A stretch of 64,000 nucleotides of DNA from assembly GCF_031585635.1 (NCBI RefSeq), contig NZ_CP134195.1:3782001-3846000 (forward strand). The letters run 5' to 3'. This document shows, in pieces, positions 10,133-18,762 of this stretch. A model generated the notes under the pieces. It had not been told where the DNA came from. It saw nothing but the letters and a program-made list of their open reading frames with translations, and did not search any database. Origin of the DNA: Paraburkholderia sp. FT54. Its GTDB lineage: Bacteria > Pseudomonadota > Gammaproteobacteria > Burkholderiales > Burkholderiaceae. The number at the start of each line of letters is the position of its first letter. Within the stretch, counting starts at the first letter, position 1. Made by a program: the position numbers and the translations under genes.

Positions 10133-10756
10133 ATGAAAGTAGTCGCTTTCGAGCGTTCTTTGCAAGGTACGGGTGCGAGCCGCCGCCTGCGTAACTCGGG
10201 CAAGACCCCGGGCATCGTATATGGCGCTGGTGCTGAAACGCAATTGGTCGAACTGGACCACAACGCGCTGTGGCACGCGCTGAAGAAAGAAGTTTTCCAC
10301 TCGTCGATTCTCGACCTGGAAGTGGCCGGCAAGTCGCAACAGGTTCTGCTGCGCGACGTGCAATACCATCCGTTCCGTCAGCTCGTGCTGCACGTGGACT
10401 TCCAACGCGTCGACGCGAAGAAGAAGCTGCACACCAAGGTGCCGCTGCACTTCATGAACCAGGAATCGAACCCGGCAGTGAAGCTGTCGAGCGCGGTGAT
10501 CTCGCACGTCATCAACGAAATCGAAATCGAGTGCCTGCCGTCTGCACTGCCGGAATTCCTCGAAGTTGATCTGGCGACGATCGAAGCGGGTCACTCGGTT
10601 CACGCAAAGGACATCAAGCTGCCGGCAGGTGTGTCGCTGGTCGCTCACGTCGAAGCAGAAAACCCGGTGGTCGCAGCTGCAACGATCCCGGCTGGTGCAA
10701 TCGCTGAAGGCGACGCCGCTACTGCTGCGGGCGAAGGCGAAACGCCGGCTGCTTAA
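10133..10756 (+). CDS. rplY: 50S ribosomal protein L25/general stress protein Ctc
   Basis: A 207-residue long-form L25 (CTC family) that binds 5S rRNA in the large subunit. The N-terminal L25 domain begins [20 protein letters not shown] with GIVYG, and the C-terminal TL5-like beta domain ends in an Ala/Gly-rich tail. Longer than the E. coli L25 (94 residues), as usual in beta-proteobacteria. The start at 10133 follows TGGAG at 10121-10125. A terminator precedes and another follows the gene. Confidence 0.96.
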   Translation: MKVVAFERSLQGTGASRRLRNSGKTPGIVYGAGAETQLVELDHNALWHALKKEVFHSSILDLEVAGKSQQVLLRDVQYHPFRQLVLHVDFQRVDAKKKLHTKVPLHFMNQESNPAVKLSSAVISHVINEIEIECLPSALPEFLEVDLATIEAGHSVHAKDIKLPAGVSLVAHVEAENPVVAAATIPAGAIAEGDAATAAGEGETPAA

Positions 10757-10817
10757 GGGCGCCTCAGGTAAAGAGCAAGAAATCCTCTCGATCCGTTTCA
10801 ATGAAACGGTCGATGTG

Positions 10818-10850
10818 ACCCGCCGAGGTTCGCCCCGGCGGGTTTTTTTT
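10818..10850 (+). terminator. Rho-independent terminator of rplY
   Basis: CCCGCCG (10819-10825) pairs with CGGCGGG (10836-10842), followed by eight T residues (10843-10850). It lies 62 bases after rplY and before pth. Confidence 0.9.
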
Positions 10851-10907
10851 CAGCTTTTTTTCGGCCCGGCCGCGTTTGCGCGTCGAGCCAGACGGACCTA
10901 CGCAATC

Positions 10908-11510
10908 ATGATCAAGCTGATCGTCGGCCTCGGCAATCCGGGCGCCGAATACACCGCGACGCGCCATAACGCCGGCTTCTGGCTGGTCGATCAACTGGCG
11001 CGCGACGCTGGCACGACGCTGCGCGACGAGCGGCGTTTCCATGGTTTCCATGCCAAGGCGCGGCTTCACGGCGAGGAAGTGCATCTTCTGGAACCGCAGA
11101 CGTATATGAACCGCTCGGGCCAATCGGTCGTTGCGGTTGCGCAGTTCTTCAAGATTCTCCCCGACGAAATTCTGGTCGCGCACGACGAACTCGACATGCC
11201 GCCCGGCAGCGTCAAGCTGAAGCTCGGCGGCGGCAGCGGCGGCCACAATGGACTCAAGGACATCACCGCGCATTTGTCGTCGCAACAGTACTGGCGGCTG
11301 CGGATCGGCATCGGTCATCCGCGGGATCTGATTCCCGAAAGCGCGCGCGCCGGCGCCAAGCCGGACGTCGCCAATTACGTGCTGAAACCGCCGCGTCGGG
11401 AAGAGCAGGACGTGATCGATGCATCGATCGAGCGCGCGCTCGCCGTCATGCCGCAAATCATCAAGGGCGAGCTTGAACGCGCGATGATGCAACTGCATCG
11501 CAATTCCTAG
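10908..11510 (+). CDS. pth: peptidyl-tRNA hydrolase
   Basis: Hydrolyses peptidyl-tRNA released from stalled ribosomes. The 200-residue protein starts [23 protein letters not shown], containing the catalytic His of RHNAG and the conserved Asn residues. The second signature [16 protein letters not shown] is at about residues 104-119. The open frame extends far upstream through the rplY region, but the family start is clearly ATG at 10908. It is separated from rplY by a strong terminator. Confidence 0.96.
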   Translation: MIKLIVGLGNPGAEYTATRHNAGFWLVDQLARDAGTTLRDERRFHGFHAKARLHGEEVHLLEPQTYMNRSGQSVVAVAQFFKILPDEILVAHDELDMPPGSVKLKLGGGSGGHNGLKDITAHLSSQQYWRLRIGIGHPRDLIPESARAGAKPDVANYVLKPPRREEQDVIDASIERALAVMPQIIKGELERAMMQLHRNS

Positions 11511-11567
11511 ATTCCCCGCTGGAAGCAGTATTGCCGTACTGTCTTCGACAGCTACTATCTTGCATGG

Positions 11568-11665
11568 GACCGCCTTGCATGGGACCGGAGTAAGCGCTGA
11601 AGCGCTAACTCCGATCGACCGCCTTGCATGGGATCGGAGTAAGCGCTAAAGCGCTAACTCCGATC
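11568..11665 (+). repeat. two tandem 49-bp hairpin repeats upstream of hisC
   Basis: Two 49-base units (11568-11616 and 11617-11665) are nearly identical, differing by a C/T and a G/A. Each contains an inverted repeat: GATCGGAGT and ACTCCGATC flank a core of two AGCGCT palindromes. A partial copy of the unit's first part (CTTGCATGGGACCG) also occurs at 11559-11572. The layout resembles REP/BIME-type intergenic repeats. The second unit ends six bases before the hisC ribosome site. Confidence 0.85.
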
Positions 11666-11681
11666 GACACAGGAGAATCGC

Positions 11682-12761
11682 TTGAGCCGCTATTGGAGTG
11701 ACATCGTCCACCGTCTGATGCCATATGTGCCGGGCGAACAGCCCGTGGTTGCACATCCGGTGAAGCTGAATACCAACGAGAATCCGTATCCGCCGTCCCC
11801 GCGCGTGCTCGAGGCCATCCGGCAGGAACTAGGCGATGCGGCCGAATCGCTGCGGCGCTATCCCGATCCGACAGCGCAAAGGCTCCGCGAAACAGTCGCG
11901 GCGTACCACGGCATCCGCGCGGAACAGATTTTTGCAGGTAACGGCTCGGACGAAGTGCTCGCACTCACGTTCCAGGCCTTGCTCAAGCACGACAAACCTT
12001 TGCTGTTCCCGGATATCACGTACAGCTTCTATCCGACGTACGCGCGGCTTTTCGAAGTCGACTACCGGACCGTCCCGCTCGATGAGAGCTTTGCGATCAA
12101 CGTCGACGATTACGCGTCGCCGAATGGCGGCATCCTGTTCCCGAACCCCAACGCGCCGACCGGCCGTCCGCTGCCGCTTGCCGATATCGAGCGCCTCGTG
12201 GCCGGCAACCCCGATTCCGTGGTGGTGATCGACGAGGCCTACGTGGATTTCGGCGCCGAATCGGCTATCCGTCTGATCGACCGTTATCCGAATCTGCTGG
12301 TCGTTCAGACTGTGTCGAAATCGCGTTCGCTGGCCGGAATGCGCGTCGGCTTCGCATTCGGCAATCCGGAGTTGATCGGCGCGCTGAACCGCGTAAAGGA
12401 CAGTTTCAACTCGTATCCGTTGGACCGCCTCGCGCAAGTCGCGGCTGCGGCGGCATACGAAGACGACGCCTGGTTTCGCGACACCTGCGCCAAGGTCATC
12501 GCAAGCCGCGAGCGGCTGGCCGCGGGGCTGACGGCGTTGGGCTTCGAGGTGGTGCCGTCGGCGGCGAATCTGCTGTTCGCCCGCCACGAAGGCTACGACG
12601 CCGCAACGCTCGTGCTGCGTCTAAGGGAAAAGGAGATTTTCGTGCGCCATTTCAAGGCGCCACGCATCGACCAGCATCTGCGCATCTCCGTCGGCACCGA
12701 CGCCGAATGCGACATTCTGCTGGACGCGTTGCGCGACATCTTCAGCGCGTACGTCGGATAG
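11682..12761 (+). CDS. hisC: histidinol-phosphate aminotransferase
   Basis: PLP enzyme converting imidazole acetol phosphate to histidinol phosphate in histidine synthesis. The 359-residue fold-type I aminotransferase shows [14 protein letters not shown], the [11 protein letters not shown] stretch, [19 protein letters not shown], and the PLP-lysine motif [15 protein letters not shown]. The start is a TTG at 11682 preceded by AGGAG at 11671-11675, giving MSRYWSDIV. It is not in a his operon here. The family also takes part in aromatic amino acid transamination in some bacteria, so a second hisC elsewhere is possible. Confidence 0.93.
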   Translation: MSRYWSDIVHRLMPYVPGEQPVVAHPVKLNTNENPYPPSPRVLEAIRQELGDAAESLRRYPDPTAQRLRETVAAYHGIRAEQIFAGNGSDEVLALTFQALLKHDKPLLFPDITYSFYPTYARLFEVDYRTVPLDESFAINVDDYASPNGGILFPNPNAPTGRPLPLADIERLVAGNPDSVVVIDEAYVDFGAESAIRLIDRYPNLLVVQTVSKSRSLAGMRVGFAFGNPELIGALNRVKDSFNSYPLDRLAQVAAAAAYEDDAWFRDTCAKVIASRERLAAGLTALGFEVVPSAANLLFARHEGYDAATLVLRLREKEIFVRHFKAPRIDQHLRISVGTDAECDILLDALRDIFSAYVG

Positions 12762-12789
12762 CACAGCGCAAAAGCGTGGCTGAAAAGAA

Positions 12790-12820
12790 AACGGCGAGGC
12801 CAAGACCTCGCCGCTTTTAG
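12790..12820. terminator. bidirectional terminator between hisC and ferredoxin gene
   Basis: CGGCGAGG (12792-12799) pairs with CCTCGCCG (12806-12813), flanked by AAAAGAAAA on the left and CTTTT on the right. Both convergent genes, hisC and the ferredoxin gene, can use it. Confidence 0.8.
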
Positions 12821-12833
12821 ACTTCTTCGTACC

Positions 12834-13103
<270 letters not shown>

Positions 13104-13156
13104 TCACGCCGGCCGCAGCTGGCTTTTTGATCCGTCAAACCGACAGTTTACGCCGG

Positions 13157-13672
13157 TTACGGCTGTCCCGCCGACACGCCGCTAGCCGGATCCATCGCGG
13201 CGACCTTTTCCGTCAGCCATTTTTCAACCGACGGGAACACAAACTTGCTGACGTCGCCGCCGAGTTGCGCGATTTCACGCACGATCGTGCCCGAGATGAA
13301 CTGGTACTGATCGGACGGCGTCATGAACATGGTTTCGACATCGGGCAACAGATAGCGATTCATGCCGGCCATCTGGAACTCATATTCGAAGTCCGACACG
13401 GCGCGCAGACCGCGCACGATCACCCGCGCGTTATTGGTGCGCACGAAATCCTTCAGCAGCCCCTTGAAGCTCATCACCTGAACGTTCGGGTAGTGCCCGA
13501 GCACTTCGTGAGCAATGTCGAGGCGCTCTTCGAGCGTGAAAAATGGTTTCTTGTTACGGCTGTCGGCAACACCGACCACCAGCGTGTCGAAGATGCTCGA
13601 CGCGCGCCGAACGAGGTCTTCGTGACCGCGCGTCAGCGGGTCGAACGTGCCCGGGTACACGGCGACTACCAT
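13157..13672 (-). CDS. coaD: phosphopantetheine adenylyltransferase
   Basis: Penultimate enzyme of coenzyme A synthesis, joining 4'-phosphopantetheine and ATP to dephospho-CoA. The 171-residue nucleotidyltransferase starts [20 protein letters not shown], with the TxGH-type motif TRGH, and later has [12 protein letters not shown] and the ISGTIVREI motif near residue 130. A GAGGAGAA ribosome site lies just upstream of the ATG at 13672. rsmD is the next gene upstream on the same strand, a conserved rsmD-coaD pair. Confidence 0.97.
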   Translation of the reverse strand: MVVAVYPGTFDPLTRGHEDLVRRASSIFDTLVVGVADSRNKKPFFTLEERLDIAHEVLGHYPNVQVMSFKGLLKDFVRTNNARVIVRGLRAVSDFEYEFQMAGMNRYLLPDVETMFMTPSDQYQFISGTIVREIAQLGGDVSKFVFPSVEKWLTEKVAAMDPASGVSAGQP

Positions 13673-13783
13673 GAGAGTTCTCCTCTTTCAGACAATGGGG
13701 CACGTCAAAGCGTCCACGCGACGCATTTGGCACCGACCGCGCACGTGACGGCAAACCGCCCGGCGCTTGTTTTGGAACGCGCA

Positions 13784-14398
13784 TTATTCCTTATTTTCGC
13801 GCTGCAGCAAATGAAAGTGGACAGCACCCGCTTTACCTTGCCGCACGATTTCCCACCCGGTGAGCGTCTCATTCCCATCGAGTTCGAGCGCCTCGCCCGC
13901 TTCCACATACAGAAATCCGTCAGCGCTCACGAGCGGCACGGCCAGCGCCAGCGCTTTGCCGAGCAGATCGTCGCCGAACGGCGGGTCGAGAAACACCACG
14001 TCAAACGATCCGGGTGCGAGACTCGCGGCCAGGCGCAAACCGTCCGCTTCAGCGATTTCGATCGTGCGCGCCGACAGGCGTTCCTGGTTTGCGCGCAACT
14101 GGCTGGCGGCCCGCGCATTGCGCTCCACCATCAACACCCGCGCCGCGCCGCGCGATGCCGCCTCGAAACCCAGCGCACCGCTGCCGGCGAACAGATCGAG
14201 GCAGCGCTGGCCGTCCAGATTCTGCCCGAGCCAGTTGAACAGCGTCTCGCGCACGCGATCGGGCGTGGGGCGCAGGCCGTCGAGGTCGAGCACGGGCAAA
14301 GGCGTGCGCTTCCAGTCGCCGCCGATAATACGGATGGCGTGCGGCTTGCCGCCTTTGGACGAAGCGCCGTGGGCGCGTGAAGGTGCGGAACGGGGCAT
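13784..14398 (-). CDS. rsmD: 16S rRNA (guanine(966)-N(2))-methyltransferase RsmD
   Basis: Methylates G966 of 16S rRNA in the 30S subunit. The 204-residue Rossmann methyltransferase has IRIIGGDWKRTPLPV, RPTPDRVRETLFNWLG, the SAM motif LDLFAGSGALGFEAASRGA and the catalytic DPPFG motif. It lies upstream of coaD and is divergent from ftsY, the standard ftsY/rsmD/coaD order. The 241 bases to ftsY contain the divergent promoter region. Confidence 0.96.
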   Translation of the reverse strand: MPRSAPSRAHGASSKGGKPHAIRIIGGDWKRTPLPVLDLDGLRPTPDRVRETLFNWLGQNLDGQRCLDLFAGSGALGFEAASRGAARVLMVERNARAASQLRANQERLSARTIEIAEADGLRLAASLAPGSFDVVFLDPPFGDDLLGKALALAVPLVSADGFLYVEAGEALELDGNETLTGWEIVRQGKAGAVHFHLLQRENKE

Positions 14399-14639
14399 GC
14401 AGTTTCGATTACGTTGTTAAAGCGCCCGCGACGACGAAGGATGCGGGCCGGAGCGCCAACGTTACCACAGCGACGCCCGGCGTCCAGCCTGGCCATTCGG
14501 CCGATACGACGGTCGGCGGCGCGCCTGATAAAATGTGCGGCTTCCAGCGCCTTGCATCCCGCATCGCAACGCTGCCTGCCGCTCCCGCCGGCCTTGTGCC
14601 GGCTGCGCGCATCGGCGCGCGCTCTCACCATGCCAGATC

Positions 14640-15815
14640 ATGTTCAGCTTTTTCAAACGATTCAAGGGTTCGAAAGAGTCCGATAACGCGCCAGAAGAGT
14701 CGCAAACAGCGCCAGAAGGCTCTACGCTCGAAGCGGCCGTTCAGGCGCCTGCGCCCGTCGCGCCGGCTGCCCCGCGCCCGGCCGCTGCGCCGGTTCGCGT
14801 CGAGACGCCGCCCGTGGCCACCCCATCCGCGCTCGAGCCCGAACCCGATCCGGAAGCATTCGCGCTCGAAGAAACGGTCGAAATCGTCCCACCACCGCTG
14901 CCGGACGCGGGCGCGAAGCGTTCGTGGTTGACGCGACTGAAAACCGGCCTGTCGAAGACGAGTTCGAGCCTGACCGGCATTTTCGTCGGCACGAAGATCG
15001 ACGAAGACCTGTACGAAGAGCTCGAAACCGCGCTGCTGATGTCGGACGCGGGCGTCGACGCCACCGAATTCCTGCTCGAAGCGCTGCGCGAAAAAGTGCG
15101 CGCCGAGCGCCTCTACGACCCGCAGCAGGTCAAAACGGCGCTGCGCACGCTGCTGATCGAGCTGCTCAAGCCGCTGGAAAAATCGCTCATGCTCGGCCGC
15201 GCGCAGCCGCTCGTGATGATGATCGCCGGCGTCAACGGCGCGGGCAAGACTACCAGCATCGGTAAGCTCGCCAAGCATCTGCAGAGTTTCGACCAGTCGG
15301 TGCTGCTTGCCGCGGGCGACACGTTCCGCGCCGCCGCCCGAGAGCAACTCGCCATCTGGGGCCAGCGCAACAACGTGACCGTGGTATCGCAGGAAAGCGG
15401 CGATCCGGCGGCGGTGATCTTCGACGCCGTCGGCGCCGCGCGTGCGCGCAAGATCGACGTGATGATGGCGGACACGGCCGGCCGTCTGCCGACGCAATTG
15501 CATCTCATGGAAGAACTGCGCAAGGTGAAGCGCGTGATCGGCAAGGCGCAAGACGGCGCGCCGCACGAGGTGCTGCTGGTGATCGACGCCAACACCGGCC
15601 AGAACGCGCTCGCGCAAGTAAAGGCTTTCGACGACGCGCTCGGCCTCACCGGCCTGATCGTCACCAAACTCGACGGCACGGCGAAGGGCGGTATTCTGGC
15701 GGCGATCGCGCGGCAGCGTCCGATTCCGGTGTACTTCATCGGCGTCGGCGAAAAGGTCGAAGACTTGCAGCCGTTCAGCGCGGAAGAGTTTTCCGACGCG
15801 CTGCTGGGCGGCTGA
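14640..15815 (+). CDS. ftsY: signal recognition particle receptor FtsY
   Basis: GTPase that docks SRP-ribosome complexes at the membrane. The 391-residue protein begins MFSFFKRFKG, has an acidic Pro/Ala-rich A domain (about residues 10-90), then the NG domain with G1 GVNGAGKTTSIGKLA, DTFRAAAREQL, the DTAGR motif, TKLDGTAKGG and GVGEKVEDLQPF at the end. The ATG at 14640 is chosen over the longer open frame because it gives the canonical start. The mobile element begins 41 bases past the stop codon, so the native ftsY 3' flank is displaced. Confidence 0.96.
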   Translation: MFSFFKRFKGSKESDNAPEESQTAPEGSTLEAAVQAPAPVAPAAPRPAAAPVRVETPPVATPSALEPEPDPEAFALEETVEIVPPPLPDAGAKRSWLTRLKTGLSKTSSSLTGIFVGTKIDEDLYEELETALLMSDAGVDATEFLLEALREKVRAERLYDPQQVKTALRTLLIELLKPLEKSLMLGRAQPLVMMIAGVNGAGKTTSIGKLAKHLQSFDQSVLLAAGDTFRAAAREQLAIWGQRNNVTVVSQESGDPAAVIFDAVGAARARKIDVMMADTAGRLPTQLHLMEELRKVKRVIGKAQDGAPHEVLLVIDANTGQNALAQVKAFDDALGLTGLIVTKLDGTAKGGILAAIARQRPIPVYFIGVGEKVEDLQPFSAEEFSDALLGG

Positions 15816-15856
15816 GCGCCCCCGGCGTTTGCGGCTGATCGTGGCTGCATCAGCAA

Positions 15857-15882
15857 AAAGGGCACTCCACGGTTATCTGGGG
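15857..15882 (+). repeat. left terminal inverted repeat of the GMT-like element
   Basis: The 26 bases starting AAAGGGCACTCC match the reverse complement of 23868-23893 at 20 of 26 positions, with the first 12 identical. Position relative to ftsY and the five-gene operon marks this as the left end of the mobile element. Confidence 0.75.
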
Positions 15883-15912
15883 TAGTTTTCTGCTAATAAT
15901 TCATCGCGCCTA

Positions 15913-15943
15913 AGCCCACTTGGACTCCTCAAGTGGGCTTTTT
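15913..15943 (+). terminator. Rho-independent terminator at the left end of the element
   Basis: AGCCCACTTG (15913-15922) pairs perfectly with CAAGTGGGCT (15930-15939), followed by TTTT. It lies inside the element, between the left repeat and the first element gene, so it would stop transcription entering from ftsY. Confidence 0.8.
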
Positions 15944-15955
15944 ACCACACATCAG

Positions 15956-15984
15956 TTGACGTTCTTGGGGGTAATATAAATACT
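15956..15984 (+). promoter_or_regulatory. candidate promoter of the element operon
   Basis: A -35-like TTGACG at 15956-15961 is followed by an AT-rich stretch containing TATAAA (15975-15980) and TAAATA (15977-15982). Spacing is 13-15 bases, or 17 to the weaker AATACT. It lies just downstream of the element's terminator and about 30 bases before the first gene. Confidence 0.45.
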
Positions 15985-16012
15985 ATTAACAAAACGATGC
16001 GGGGCGGAAAGG

Positions 16013-16492
16013 ATGGCCAGCGGCAAACAAATCGCAGAGCAGAATCTCCAACTCTTCCAAACTTGGCTGGCAAGCAAGACAGACGCCGATTTCCGGCAGA
16101 TGGTCAGTCGCGGGGTTCTGTCGCGAAAGGAGATGGCCAAAGAATGCGGGTTCGCCAAGTCCGCCCTCGACCAAAATCCACGCATCAAGGCGACACTCAA
16201 GGCGGTTGAAGACGGCTTGCGAGACCGTGGCATTCTGCCGGCACTCGAAGAAAAGCTGACGATTGACGGCGCTGCCCCGCCGATGCGCGAGATGGGCCAG
16301 CAACGCGCCGCACGTGATAGTGAGCGCCTAAAGCGGCTAGAGCTAGAGAACGCCAGCCTGCGTGCAGAGAAAGACGAGCTCAGGCGAGAAAACACCAACC
16401 TGCGCGCAGAGAAGGACGACCTCAAGCGTCAACTGGAAAGATATGCCGTTCTTGAGGAGGCCCTTTCCCTAACCGGGAGGCTGCCCCGATGA
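16013..16492 (+). CDS. VPA1267-like protein, coiled-coil
   Basis: A 159-residue protein resembling the VPA1267 family that accompanies GMT genes in Vibrio. The N-terminal half (FQTWLASKTDADFRQ, VSRGVLSRKEMAKECGFAKSAL) looks like a helix-turn-helix DNA-binding region. The C-terminal half (about residues 100-150) is a clear coiled coil with the repeated LRAEKDEL/LRAEKDDL heptads. AAAGG precedes the ATG at 16013. Its stop overlaps the helicase start (ATGA at 16489-16492). A role as DNA-binding accessory factor for recombination is inference; family assignment rests on my recognition of the sequence pattern. Confidence 0.75.
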   Translation: MASGKQIAEQNLQLFQTWLASKTDADFRQMVSRGVLSRKEMAKECGFAKSALDQNPRIKATLKAVEDGLRDRGILPALEEKLTIDGAAPPMREMGQQRAARDSERLKRLELENASLRAEKDELRRENTNLRAEKDDLKRQLERYAVLEEALSLTGRLPR

Positions 16493-18762
16493 GCGAGCAG
16501 ACTCTGCGGGTGTCCACCATTCGCAGCCAAAATCCGCAGGGAACTGGCGGCTGCATTTTTACTGGCGCGCCCATTGATGAACAAGGCAATGTGTTGGATG
16601 CGCGAGCCTACTTTGTTGTTCGAGCATCGAACCGGGTTCTAGACGGTACGCTTGTGCAGGTGGGCCAGTGGTGGCGAGTCGCCGGCGAGCCCAAGCATAA
16701 CGCCATTACCGTCAACGGCTACCATCTGAACGAGTGGCAAATCGCCCCCAGAGAGGCAGAACTGCTGCTCCCGTCAGGCGAGCACATCATTACGCTGATG
16801 GCCGAGAGCTCTGACTTCCAAGGCATTGGCCTGGTCAAGGCCCGCAAGCTCTGGGAGACATTTGGCAACGACTTGTACGACATTCTTGACCGAGGCGATG
16901 TCGCATCATTGGGCAAGGTACTGACCGAAGACAGTGCGCGGCAAGTTGTGGCTTCGTGGACATTGTACGGCAACACGCGCACGCTCCAGTGGCTACATGC
17001 CAAGGGTTTCGATAAGGCGACCGGCCGTAAGGTCCTTGCCTTCTTCGGGGCCCAGGCAGCGGAAAAGATTGAAGCGGACCCCTACCGCCTCTTGAGTTTC
17101 TGCGCGTCGTGGCAGCAAGTGGATAATCTCGCTCGCCATGATTTCGGCGTTGAAGAACATGATGTTCGGCGCCTGCAAGGGGCCATCGAAGAAAGCTGTT
17201 ATCGCCTGTTCGGCGACGGCCATACCATGGCCACGCGTCCCAATCTCGTTGAACGCTTGACCTCTGTCCTTGGCGAGCAAAATCGAACGTCCTCCTGGCG
17301 CAATCTAATATCGGACGCGCTATCACGAGGGTTGACGAACGGCAGCTATGTGATTGAGGCCGACAGTTGCGTCCGACCAATGGGGCCCTTTGTCATGGAA
17401 ACCGAGGTGGCGCTCGCAATCGCCGGCCGACTCCAGCATACAGATAGTTCACAGTTGTTGTCTGAGGATGAGGTTCTCACACTGTTGGCTGCTTACGAGG
17501 CACGTGAGAGCATCAGTCTCAACGACGAACAGCGCGCCGGCGCTCTAGAGGCTGCGGCACATGCGTTCGCGCTGATTACCGGCGGTGCGGGGGTCGGTAA
17601 GACAACCGTTTTAAAGGCGCTCTACGAAATCTACGACCGAGCCGGCCTTCGTATCTATCAAATGGCGTTGGCTGGCCGTGCCGCCAAACGCATGCAAGAG
17701 GCCACAGGTCGCCCTGCCTCTACGATTGCCAGTTTCCTCAGAAACGCAAAGCAAGACGAACTGGTCGCGCCCTGCGTCGTTGTGGTCGATGAAGCTTCAA
17801 TGGTCGACATCATTTCCATGAGTCGCCTCTGTGCTCTGCTTCCCCGTAATGTTCGCTTGTTGCTGGTGGGTGACCCACATCAGTTGATGCCGGTCGGCCC
17901 GGGACTCGTCCTTCATGCATTGGTTGAAACGCCGGGCATTCCCAATGTTGAACTCAAGGTCGTAAAGCGTTACGGCGGCGAGATTGCCGCTGCCGCATAC
18001 GCAATCCGTGACGGTGCTTGGCCGGATTTGCGGGATGTCGAATCAGCGCCCGTCGCGTTCGTTCCATGGTTGGCGCCCAGCGGACGAAGTTCTGAGCATT
18101 CGAGATGCACGCTCGCGGCGGAAATTCTAAGGCTCTATCTGCAAAGCCCCGCCAACACCCAGATACTGTCGTCGCGCCGCAATGGTAGTGACGGAACCAA
18201 GGGGCTTAACGCCCTGTGTCAGCAGCGGCTTACAGGAAATGCCAGGCCGCTCCTTACGTGGAGCATCGAACACGCAACGCATGTTCATACTGGCTTCCAT
18301 CAGGGCGACCTATTGCTCTGTACCCGCAACCTTTGGGAATGGGGCCTGCAGAACGGCTCGCTCGGAAAACTCGTGCAGATTGAAGACGAACCTCGCCTCC
18401 TCCAGAGCGATGATGGAGAGGAGATAGGCTATGCCTTAGCTTGGGTCGAGTGGGATGACGGAGAGCGCCGGCCAGTACTGGAAGTCATGCTTGATGACCT
18501 GGAACTCGGCTACGCCATCACCGTACACAAGGCACAAGGGTCGCAATGGGAACGCATTCTTGTGTCTGTCACTGGAAATAGATTACTCGACCGTACTCTA
18601 ATCTATACAGCCATCACGAGAGCTCAGCGGCAAGTAATACTAATTGGCGATGAAGCCGCCGCCAGACGGGCTGTCGAGAACTTGCCGAGAGCACATCGTC
18701 GACGAGTCGCATTAGGCTCTACTGTAGCGCGCCAGTTGGCCATTGCGGAGGCCCTGCCATGA
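16489..18762 (+). CDS. RecD2-like SF1B DNA helicase
   Basis: A 757-residue ATP-dependent helicase of the RecD2/TraA type. The N-terminal third has RecD2-like features, including ITLMAESSDFQGIGLVKARKLW, a helix-hairpin-helix-like segment. Helicase motifs follow: Walker A ITGGAGVGKTT at about residue 364, Walker B VVVVDEASMVD, motif III LLLVGDPHQLMPVGPG, the UvrD_C_2-type YAITVHKAQGSQWE and motif VI YTAITRAQRQV. It overlaps its neighbours by 4 bases on both sides, so it is produced with the recombinases. Processing of transposition or replication intermediates is a reasonable inference. Confidence 0.9.
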   Translation: MSEQTLRVSTIRSQNPQGTGGCIFTGAPIDEQGNVLDARAYFVVRASNRVLDGTLVQVGQWWRVAGEPKHNAITVNGYHLNEWQIAPREAELLLPSGEHIITLMAESSDFQGIGLVKARKLWETFGNDLYDILDRGDVASLGKVLTEDSARQVVASWTLYGNTRTLQWLHAKGFDKATGRKVLAFFGAQAAEKIEADPYRLLSFCASWQQVDNLARHDFGVEEHDVRRLQGAIEESCYRLFGDGHTMATRPNLVERLTSVLGEQNRTSSWRNLISDALSRGLTNGSYVIEADSCVRPMGPFVMETEVALAIAGRLQHTDSSQLLSEDEVLTLLAAYEARESISLNDEQRAGALEAAAHAFALITGGAGVGKTTVLKALYEIYDRAGLRIYQMALAGRAAKRMQEATGRPASTIASFLRNAKQDELVAPCVVVVDEASMVDIISMSRLCALLPRNVRLLLVGDPHQLMPVGPGLVLHALVETPGIPNVELKVVKRYGGEIAAAAYAIRDGAWPDLRDVESAPVAFVPWLAPSGRSSEHSRCTLAAEILRLYLQSPANTQILSSRRNGSDGTKGLNALCQQRLTGNARPLLTWSIEHATHVHTGFHQGDLLLCTRNLWEWGLQNGSLGKLVQIEDEPRLLQSDDGEEIGYALAWVEWDDGERRPVLEVMLDDLELGYAITVHKAQGSQWERILVSVTGNRLLDRTLIYTAITRAQRQVILIGDEAAARRAVENLPRAHRRRVALGSTVARQLAIAEALP

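Noticed and set aside
15816..15856. Direct repeats or target-site duplication flanking the GMT-like element
   Set aside because: The bases outside the two inverted repeats (CAGCAA left, GTTCATC right) do not match, so no duplication is claimed.
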